From positions 1 to 64,000 of the forward strand of contig NZ_JBHSEF010000023.1 of NCBI RefSeq assembly GCF_042649045.1: a stretch of DNA of 64,000 nt, read 5' to 3'. Under the pieces are notes generated by a model. It was given only the letters and a program-made list of their open reading frames with translations. It did no database searches and was not told where the DNA came from. This stretch comes from Chryseomicrobium palamuruense (GTDB taxonomy: Bacteria; Bacillota; Bacilli; Bacillales_A; Planococcaceae). Both the position numbers and the translations under genes were made by a program. Positions 58,330 through 64,000 of the stretch are shown one piece after another. Each line of letters opens with the position of its first letter. The first letter of the stretch is position 1.

Positions 58330-58830
58330 TTATCCTAATAGTTCTTCCACAGATTTACCACGTAGCTTCGCAACGTCTTCAGCACGTTTCAGTTGTGTTA
58401 AACCTTCAACAGTAGCGCGAACCATGTTGATTGGTGTGTTTGAACCTAGTGATTTAGAAAGAATATCAGTAATACCAGCTAACTCAAGTACAGCACGTAC
58501 TGGTCCACCAGCGATTACTCCTGTACCAGGTGCAGCAGGTTTGATTAGAATCGAACCAGCTCCGAAACGGCCAAGCACTTGGTGAGGTGTAGTTCCTTCT
58601 ACCATTGGTACTTCGATTAAGTTTTTCTTCGCGTCTTCAACAGCTTTGCGGATCGCGTCTGGAACTTCTTGCGCTTTACCAGTACCGAATCCTACATGTC
58701 CGTTTTTGTCACCAACCACAACTAATGCAGTAAAGCGGAAACGACGTCCACCTTTAACAACTTTAGCAACACGGTTGATTGTTACTACGCGTTCTTCGAA
58801 TTCAAATTTGTTTGGGTCAATAGCACGCAT
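58330..58830 (-). CDS. rpsE: 30S ribosomal protein S5
   Basis: The 166-residue S5 has the double-stranded-RNA-binding-like N-terminal domain (RVAKVVKGGRRFRFTALVVVGD) and the C-terminal VRATVEGLTQLK. It contributes to decoding accuracy; mutations here give spectinomycin resistance in related species. Confidence 0.97.
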   Translation of the reverse strand: MRAIDPNKFEFEERVVTINRVAKVVKGGRRFRFTALVVVGDKNGHVGFGTGKAQEVPDAIRKAVEDAKKNLIEVPMVEGTTPHQVLGRFGAGSILIKPAAPGTGVIAGGPVRAVLELAGITDILSKSLGSNTPINMVRATVEGLTQLKRAEDVAKLRGKSVEELLG

Positions 58831-58851
58831 GATGTATGTCCCTCCTTCTTC

Positions 58852-59211
58852 TTAAAATTCTAAGCCATTTTCGCGTGCAGCATCAGCTAATGCTTTCACA
58901 CGTCCATGATATAAGTAACCTCCACGGTCAAATACTACGTTAGTAACGTTTTTCTCTACTGCGCGTTTAGCGATTGCTTCGCCAACTTTCGCTGCAGCTT
59001 CAACATTACCAGCAACACCGTCAAAGTCTTTTTCCATTGTTGACGCGCTAGCTAGTGTTACACCAGAAGCATCATCAATCAATTGTGCATAAATGTGTTT
59101 ATTTGAACGGTAAACGTTTAAGCGTGGACGCTCAGCCGTTCCCGTGATTTTTGTACGAACACGTGCATGACGTTTCTTACGAACTTGATTTTTATCTTGT
59201 TTCGTAATCAC
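58852..59211 (-). CDS. rplR: 50S ribosomal protein L18
   Basis: The 119-residue L18 binds 5S rRNA. I prefer the GTG at 59211 (reading ITKQDKNQ after Met), which gives the family length and has AAGGAGTG upstream; a GTG at 59220 lies in that site. Confidence 0.95.
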   Translation of the reverse strand: MITKQDKNQVRKKRHARVRTKITGTAERPRLNVYRSNKHIYAQLIDDASGVTLASASTMEKDFDGVAGNVEAAAKVGEAIAKRAVEKNVTNVVFDRGGYLYHGRVKALADAARENGLEF

Positions 59212-59242
59212 AGTGGTCACTCCTTTCTAATGCTTACGAGCA

Positions 59243-59782
59243 TTATTTACCAGTTTTACCTTCTTTACGACGAACGTTTTCGCCTTCATAACGAATTCCT
59301 TTACCTTTATACGGCTCCGGAGGACGTACTTGACGGATGTTAGAAGCAAGAGCTCCAACGCGTTCTTTGTTGATCCCTTTAACGATGATCTTCGTGTTTG
59401 TAGGAACTTCGACTTCAAGACCATCTTCAGGAGTGAATTCAACCGGGTGAGAGTAACCTACGTTTAGTACAAGTTTCGTACCTTGTAATTGTGCACGGTA
59501 ACCTACCCCAACTAATTCTAAGCTTCGAGTAAATCCTTCAGATACGCCAGTGACCATGTTAGCTAGTAACGCACGAGTCGTACCGTGGATTGTACGGTGT
59601 TCTTTTGTTTCAGATGGACGAACTACAGAAAGTGTAGTACCTTCTTGTTCGATCTTCATATCTTTGTTGAATGTACGAGTTAACTCACCTTTAGGACCTT
59701 TTACAGTGACTGTGTTGTCATCTGCAATTGTCAAGGTAACGTTAGCTGGTACTTCAATAACTTTTTTACCTACGCGAGACAT
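59243..59782 (-). CDS. rplF: 50S ribosomal protein L6
   Basis: The 179-residue L6 starts MSRVGKKVIEVPANVTLTI and ends in RYEGENVRRKEGKTGK, matching the family. It binds the sarcin-ricin region. Confidence 0.97.
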   Translation of the reverse strand: MSRVGKKVIEVPANVTLTIADDNTVTVKGPKGELTRTFNKDMKIEQEGTTLSVVRPSETKEHRTIHGTTRALLANMVTGVSEGFTRSLELVGVGYRAQLQGTKLVLNVGYSHPVEFTPEDGLEVEVPTNTKIIVKGINKERVGALASNIRQVRPPEPYKGKGIRYEGENVRRKEGKTGK

Positions 59783-59812
59783 ACTGTTGCACCTCCATTC
59801 ATTTGTTACGGA

Positions 59813-60211
59813 TTACCAAACGTAAGCGACGACTTCTCCGCCAACTTGTTTAGCACGAGCTTCTTTATCAGTTACAAGACCTTGTGAAGTTGAGATTAAT
59901 GCGATTCCAAGTCCGTTAAGAACTCGAGGAACATCGCTCGTTTTCGCGTAAACGCGAAGACCTGGTTTTGAAATACGTTTTAAGCCAGTGATAACGCGTT
60001 CGTTATTTTGACCGTATTTCAAGAAGATACGGATAATACCTTGTTTGCTATCTTCTACATATTCTACATCACGGACGAAACCTTCACGCTTAAGGATTTC
60101 AGCGATTTCCTTCTTCATGTTTGAAGCAGGCACTTCTAGTTTCTCGTGACGAACCATATTCGCATTACGGATGCGAGTCAGCATATCTGCAATTGGATCT
60201 GACATTGTCAT
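59813..60211 (-). CDS. rpsH: 30S ribosomal protein S8
   Basis: The 132-residue S8 (DPIADMLTRIRNANMVRHEK) ends GGEVVAYVW. It binds 16S rRNA early and in many bacteria represses the spc operon. Confidence 0.97.
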   Translation of the reverse strand: MTMSDPIADMLTRIRNANMVRHEKLEVPASNMKKEIAEILKREGFVRDVEYVEDSKQGIIRIFLKYGQNNERVITGLKRISKPGLRVYAKTSDVPRVLNGLGIALISTSQGLVTDKEARAKQVGGEVVAYVW

Positions 60212-60240
60212 TACATTTACCTCCTTCCCAGTTTAGGGGA

Positions 60241-60426
60241 TTACCAGCTTGCTTTTTTAACGCCTGGAATTTGTCCTTTGTAAGCTAACTCACGGAAACA
60301 AATACGGCAAAGCTTAAATTTACGATATACAGAGTGCGGACGTCCACAGCGCTCACAGCGTGTGTAGGCTTGCACTGGATGTTTCGGCGTACGTTTTTGT
60401 TTAGCGATCATTGATTTTTTAGCCAC
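60241..60426 (-). CDS. rpsN: 30S ribosomal protein S14, zinc form
   Basis: The 61-residue protein is the short, zinc-binding type of S14 with CERCGRPH and CRIC. A zinc-independent paralogue used under zinc starvation would be elsewhere. Confidence 0.97.
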   Translation of the reverse strand: MAKKSMIAKQKRTPKHPVQAYTRCERCGRPHSVYRKFKLCRICFRELAYKGQIPGVKKASW

Positions 60427-60445
60427 GATTTCGCCTCCCTATTAT

Positions 60446-60985
60446 TTACTTTTGGAATGGCATACCGAATTGTGTCAATAACTCACGAGCTTCTTCGTCA
60501 GAGTTCGCAGTTGTTACAATTACGATGTCCATACCGCGGACTTTAGATACTTTGTCATAATCGATTTCAGGGAAGATTAATTGCTCTTTAACTCCAAGCG
60601 TGTAGTTTCCGCGACCGTCGAATGCTTTTTTAGAAACACCACGGAAGTCACGAACACGTGGAAGTGCGATTGCGATTAATTTATCCAAGAAGTCATACAT
60701 ACGCTCTCCGCGTAATGTAACTTTCGCACCGATTGGCATACCTTCACGAAGACGGAAGCCGGCGATAGATTTTTTAGCTTTTGTTACGACTGGTTTTTGA
60801 CCAGCGATTGTTTGCAATTCTTCAACAGCAGCATCAAGTGATTTCGTGTTTTGGACAGCGTCGCCCACACCCATGTTGATCACAATTTTGTCTACTTTTG
60901 GTACTTGCATAACAGATGTATATTCAAACTTGCTCATTAGAGCAGGAGTAACTTCGTTAACATACTTTTCTTTTAGGCGGTTCAT
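60446..60985 (-). CDS. rplE: 50S ribosomal protein L5
   Basis: The 179-residue L5 starts MNRLKEKYVNEVTPALM at the ATG at 60985 (GGGAGG upstream) and contacts 5S rRNA and the P-site tRNA. A longer frame upstream is not used. Confidence 0.96.
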   Translation of the reverse strand: MNRLKEKYVNEVTPALMSKFEYTSVMQVPKVDKIVINMGVGDAVQNTKSLDAAVEELQTIAGQKPVVTKAKKSIAGFRLREGMPIGAKVTLRGERMYDFLDKLIAIALPRVRDFRGVSKKAFDGRGNYTLGVKEQLIFPEIDYDKVSKVRGMDIVIVTTANSDEEARELLTQFGMPFQK

Positions 60986-61011
60986 GTGTGTACCTCCCTT
61001 CTTCATTTTGC

Positions 61012-61320
61012 TTATTTAATAATTTCACCAGATTTTTTGGCAACACGAACTTTTTTACCATCTTCCACTTTGTAACCTACACGTGTTGGTTCACCTGATT
61101 TAGGGTCGATCAACATCACGTTAGATACGTGAATAGAAGCTTCTTGCTCAACAATTCCACCTTGTGGATTTGCTTGGTTTGGCTTAGTGTGCTTTTTGAC
61201 GATGTTTACACCTTCAACAAGCACGCGGTCTTTCTTAGGAAACGCAGAAAGGATCACACCTGTTTTCCCTTTGTCTTTCCCTGAGATTACCATTACTTTA
61301 TCGCCTTTTTTTACATGCAT
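61012..61320 (-). CDS. rplX: 50S ribosomal protein L24
   Basis: The 102-residue L24 has the KOW motif VKKGDKVMVISGKDKGKTG and starts large-subunit assembly. It lies between rplN and rplE. Confidence 0.97.
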   Translation of the reverse strand: MHVKKGDKVMVISGKDKGKTGVILSAFPKKDRVLVEGVNIVKKHTKPNQANPQGGIVEQEASIHVSNVMLIDPKSGEPTRVGYKVEDGKKVRVAKKSGEIIK

Positions 61321-61355
61321 TCTGTCGCACCTCCTTGATTGGCACTATCTCGTAA

Positions 61356-61724
61356 TTAAAGAACTTCTGGAGCTAAAGATACGATTTTCATGAAGTTGCT
61401 ATCACGTAGTTCACGTGCAACTGGTCCGAAAATACGAGTTCCACGAGGTCCTTTATCGTCTTTGATGATGACACATGCGTTCTCATCAAATTTGATGTAC
61501 GTACCGTCTTTACGGCGAACTCCGCTTTTCGTGCGAACGATTACCGCTTTAACAACGTCACCTTTCTTGACAACGCCACCTGGTGTTGCTTTCTTAACTG
61601 TACACACGACGATATCGCCGATGTTAGCAGTCTTGCGGCCTGTACCACCAAGAACTTTAATTGTTAATACTTCACGTGCACCTGAGTTGTCAGCAACTTT
61701 CATACGACTCTCTTGTTGGATCAT
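61356..61724 (-). CDS. rplN: 50S ribosomal protein L14
   Basis: The 122-residue L14 (MIQQESRMKVADNSGAREVL) ends SLAPEVL. It forms part of the subunit interface. Spc operon start region. Confidence 0.97.
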   Translation of the reverse strand: MIQQESRMKVADNSGAREVLTIKVLGGTGRKTANIGDIVVCTVKKATPGGVVKKGDVVKAVIVRTKSGVRRKDGTYIKFDENACVIIKDDKGPRGTRIFGPVARELRDSNFMKIVSLAPEVL

Positions 61725-61767
61725 TTAGGTTACCTCCTTCCGGAAAATAAATCGTTCCGAATTATAA

Positions 61768-62031
61768 TTAGATAATAACCGCTTTTTCTACAACTTCCAC
61801 TAAACGGAAACGTTTTGTAGCTGACAGCGGGCGAGTTTCCATGATGCGTACGATATCTCCTAATTGAGCTTCGTTCATTTCATCATGCGCTTTAAATTTC
61901 TTCGAATATTTAACACGCTTGCCGTATAATTTATGCTTTTTGTGAGTTTCAACTAAAACTGTTACAGTCTTATCCATTTTGTCTGAAACTACCCGGCCTG
62001 TGTATACTTTGCGTTGGTTACGCTCAGTCAT
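61768..62031 (-). CDS. rpsQ: 30S ribosomal protein S17
   Basis: The 87-residue S17 has the OB-fold and the conserved GDIVRIMETRPLSATKRFRLVEV segment. It ends the S10 operon in the usual order. Confidence 0.97.
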   Translation of the reverse strand: MTERNQRKVYTGRVVSDKMDKTVTVLVETHKKHKLYGKRVKYSKKFKAHDEMNEAQLGDIVRIMETRPLSATKRFRLVEVVEKAVII

Positions 62032-62049
62032 GCCTGAAAACCTCCTTTA

Positions 62050-62250
62050 TCAGTTGTTTGCACTGATTTCTCTTTCGCGAATCACAGTTTTCATACGTGC
62101 AATCGCTTTGCGGACTTCACGAATGCGAGCTGTGTTTTCTAATTGACCAGTCGCCAATTGGAAGCGAAGGTTGAAAAGCTCTTCTTTCAGTGATTTTACT
62201 TTTTGTTCGATCTCAGCTGTAGTAAGTTCACGGATGTCATTAGCTTTCAT
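62050..62250 (-). CDS. rpmC: 50S ribosomal protein L29
   Basis: The 66-residue helical L29 (MKANDIRELTTAEIEQKV) sits at the exit tunnel. The ATG at 62250 lies 11 bp inside the rplP end. Confidence 0.96.
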   Translation of the reverse strand: MKANDIRELTTAEIEQKVKSLKEELFNLRFQLATGQLENTARIREVRKAIARMKTVIREREISANN

Positions 62251-62674
62251 TAGATTCACCACCAATTTCTTGACGTTTAACTACTTTACATTTAACAGGA
62301 AGCTTGTGAGATGCTAAACGAAGTGCTTCGCGTGCTACCTCTTCAGATACCCCTGCAATTTCAAACATGATTTTTCCTGGTTTAACGACAGCAACCCAGC
62401 CTTCAGGTGCCCCTTTACCAGAACCCATACGTACCTCAAGAGGCTTCTTCGTATATGGTTTGTGCGGGAAAATTTTAATCCAAACTTTACCGCCACGTTT
62501 CATGTAACGTGTCATTGCAATACGAGCAGACTCAATCTGACGGCTTGTGATCCAGCTTGCTTCAGTTGACTGAAGGCCGAATTCACCAAATGTTACTTCT
62601 GTACCGCCTTTTGCTTGTCCGCGCATTTTTCCACGGTGTTGACGACGGTATTTAACGCGTTTAGGCATTAACAT
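62240..62674 (-). CDS. rplP: 50S ribosomal protein L16
   Basis: The 144-residue L16 starts MLMPKRVKYRRQHRGKMRG and carries the RMGSGKGAPEGWVAVVKPG loop near the tRNA site. The ATG at 62674 is chosen by family length; a longer frame runs into rpsC. Confidence 0.97.
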   Translation of the reverse strand: MLMPKRVKYRRQHRGKMRGQAKGGTEVTFGEFGLQSTEASWITSRQIESARIAMTRYMKRGGKVWIKIFPHKPYTKKPLEVRMGSGKGAPEGWVAVVKPGKIMFEIAGVSEEVAREALRLASHKLPVKCKVVKRQEIGGESNES

Positions 62675-62675
62675 A

Positions 62676-63332
62676 TTAGTTGCCTCCTTCCTCAGAGTTC
62701 TTCTTAGTCGGAAGGACTTCTCCACGATAGATCCATACTTTTACGCCTAACTTACCATAAGTAGTGTCAGCTTCAGCGTGTGCGTAATCGATATCAGCAC
62801 GAAGTGTATGAAGTGGAACAGTACCTTCGCTGTAGTGTTCAGCACGTGCGATGTCAGCTCCACCTAGACGACCAGAAACTTGCGTTTTGATCCCTTGTGC
62901 GCCAGAACGCATTGTGCGTTGGATAGCTTGTTTTTGTGCGCGACGGAAAGATACACGGCCTTCAAGTTGGCGTGCGATTCCTTCAGCTACTAATTTCGCA
63001 TCTAAGTCAGCGCGTTTAATTTCAACGATGTTGATGTGTACACGTTTGCCAGTCAAATCGTTTAAAGATTTACGTACAGCTTCAACTTCTGTACCACCTT
63101 TACCGATTACCATACCTGGTTTCGCAGTGTGAATTGTAACGTTAACACGTTTTGCAGCACGCTCGATTTCTACTTTAGAAACAGACGCGTCTTTTAGACG
63201 TGTGTCGATGAATTGACGAATTTTTAAATCTTCGTGTAAGAGTGTAGCGTAATCCTTCTCTGCGAACCATTTTGATTCCCAGTCACGAATGATACCTACG
63301 CGTAACCCTATTGGATGTACTTTTTGACCCAC
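62676..63332 (-). CDS. rpsC: 30S ribosomal protein S3
   Basis: The 218-residue S3 (MGQKVHPIGLRVGIIRDWES) has a KH domain (VIGKGGTEVEAVRKSLN) at the mRNA entry. It ends 2 bp before rplP. Confidence 0.97.
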   Translation of the reverse strand: MGQKVHPIGLRVGIIRDWESKWFAEKDYATLLHEDLKIRQFIDTRLKDASVSKVEIERAAKRVNVTIHTAKPGMVIGKGGTEVEAVRKSLNDLTGKRVHINIVEIKRADLDAKLVAEGIARQLEGRVSFRRAQKQAIQRTMRSGAQGIKTQVSGRLGGADIARAEHYSEGTVPLHTLRADIDYAHAEADTTYGKLGVKVWIYRGEVLPTKKNSEEGGN

Positions 63333-63335
63333 GAA

Positions 63336-63680
63336 TTATCCCTCCTTCTTCTCAGATACCACTAAAGTGATGTGGCTAGTACGTTTGTTAATCGCACTCG
63401 CACGACCTTGTGCACGTGGACGGAAACGTTTTAATGTTGGACCTTCATCAACGAAGACCTCAGATACTACTAAGCTGTTAATATCTAAATCATAGTTATG
63501 CTCTGCGTTAGCGATAGCTGATTTCAAAAGCTTTTCAACAACCGGTGAAGCAGAACGTGGTGTGTGGTTTAAAATTGCAACAGCTTCGCCAACTTGCTTG
63601 CCTCGGATCAAATCAACGACTAATCGTACTTTACGAGGAGCAATGCGCACTGTTCTAGCAACTGCTTTAGCTTGTGCCAT
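63336..63680 (-). CDS. rplV: 50S ribosomal protein L22
   Basis: The 114-residue L22 (ARTVRIAPRKVRLVVDLIRG) has the beta-hairpin ending in RPRAQGRASAINKRTSHITLVV that lines the exit tunnel. Confidence 0.97.
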   Translation of the reverse strand: MAQAKAVARTVRIAPRKVRLVVDLIRGKQVGEAVAILNHTPRSASPVVEKLLKSAIANAEHNYDLDINSLVVSEVFVDEGPTLKRFRPRAQGRASAINKRTSHITLVVSEKKEG

Positions 63681-63700
63681 GTGGTGTTACCTCCTCTCAA

Positions 63701-63979
63701 TTAGCGTCTTGTTTTCTTATCGTCAGCACCGTGACCTTTATAAGCACGTGTTGGTGCGAACTCGCCTAATTTGTGTCCAACCATATCTTCAGTAACGTAT
63801 ACAGGCACGTGTTTACGACCATCGTAGACTGCAATCGTTAAACCGATAAATGTTGGGAAAATTGTAGAGCGACGAGACCAAGTTTTGATGACAGACTTTT
63901 TCTCAGTGTCCTTTTGAGCTTCCACTTTTTTCATTAAGTGATCATCTACAAAAGGTCCTTTTTTCAAGCTACGACCCAT
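63701..63979 (-). CDS. rpsS: 30S ribosomal protein S19
   Basis: The 92-residue S19 (MGRSLKKGPFVDDHLMKKVE) is complete. The gene before it in the S10 operon, rplB, lies beyond the right edge of the window. Confidence 0.97.
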   Translation of the reverse strand: MGRSLKKGPFVDDHLMKKVEAQKDTEKKSVIKTWSRRSTIFPTFIGLTIAVYDGRKHVPVYVTEDMVGHKLGEFAPTRAYKGHGADDKKTRR

Positions 63980-64000
63980 TTTGGAACCTCCCTTAGTGAT

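Overview
The window comes from a low-GC, endospore-forming member of the Bacillales. The chromosomal gene order rpsS-to-rpsI, then cwlD, salA, gerD and kbaA, ending in tandem rRNA-type promoters, is that of Bacillus subtilis. The protein sequences look most like Planococcaceae (Sporosarcina and relatives); that family call is inference. GerD, CwlD and KbaA point to a spore former.

Layout. (1) 1-3688: leader promoters of an rRNA operon lying off the left edge, kbaA, a divergent gerD, salA and cwlD. (2) 3689-5897: an accessory pair (NERD nuclease-domain protein and HAD phosphatase) bracketed by two five-unit arrays of a 21-bp repeat, plus the original rpsI terminator. (3) 5898-48065: a complete 42-kb prophage with a PBSX-like contractile tail, integrated in the last codons of rpsI; a 20-bp direct repeat marks attL and attR. 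(4) 48048-63979: rpsI, rplM, truA, ecfT, ecfA2, ecfA1, then the alpha, spc and S10 ribosomal protein operons, all on the minus strand.

The prophage reads right to left. Integrase, a small glycine-zipper protein and a LexA-like repressor lie on the plus strand. Almost everything else is on the minus strand: excisionase/Cro-type regulators, a replication and recombination block (SNF2 helicase, VRR-NUC nuclease, a Cas4-like nuclease fused to a Sak4-like ATPase, DUF669 protein, family B polymerase, D5-type primase-helicase), nucleotide-metabolism genes, an ArpU-like late regulator, terminase, portal, MuF head protein, scaffold, capsid, connectors, sheath, tube, frameshifting chaperone, tape measure, baseplate, tail fibre and the lysis genes.

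The most striking content is a diversity-generating retroelement (DGR) at the tail tip. A reverse transcriptase (8171-9238) and a 121-nt template repeat (9372-9492) sit just downstream of the tail-fibre gene, whose last codons (9588-9708) are the variable repeat. Of 26 differences between the two repeats, 25 are at template adenines. A perfect 12-bp inverted repeat brackets the template, and no Avd gene is seen in the cassette. Other notable signals are a textbook -1 frameshift site in the tail chaperone gene (A AAA AAC, 7-nt spacer, 13-bp stem), two dense clusters of a GGTTCAAGAT motif flanking the early region, integrase arm-type repeats at both prophage ends, a MuF protein with a metallopeptidase-like C-terminus, a 16-unit NSGxx repeat protein, and an attenuator-like leader between rplQ and ecfA1.
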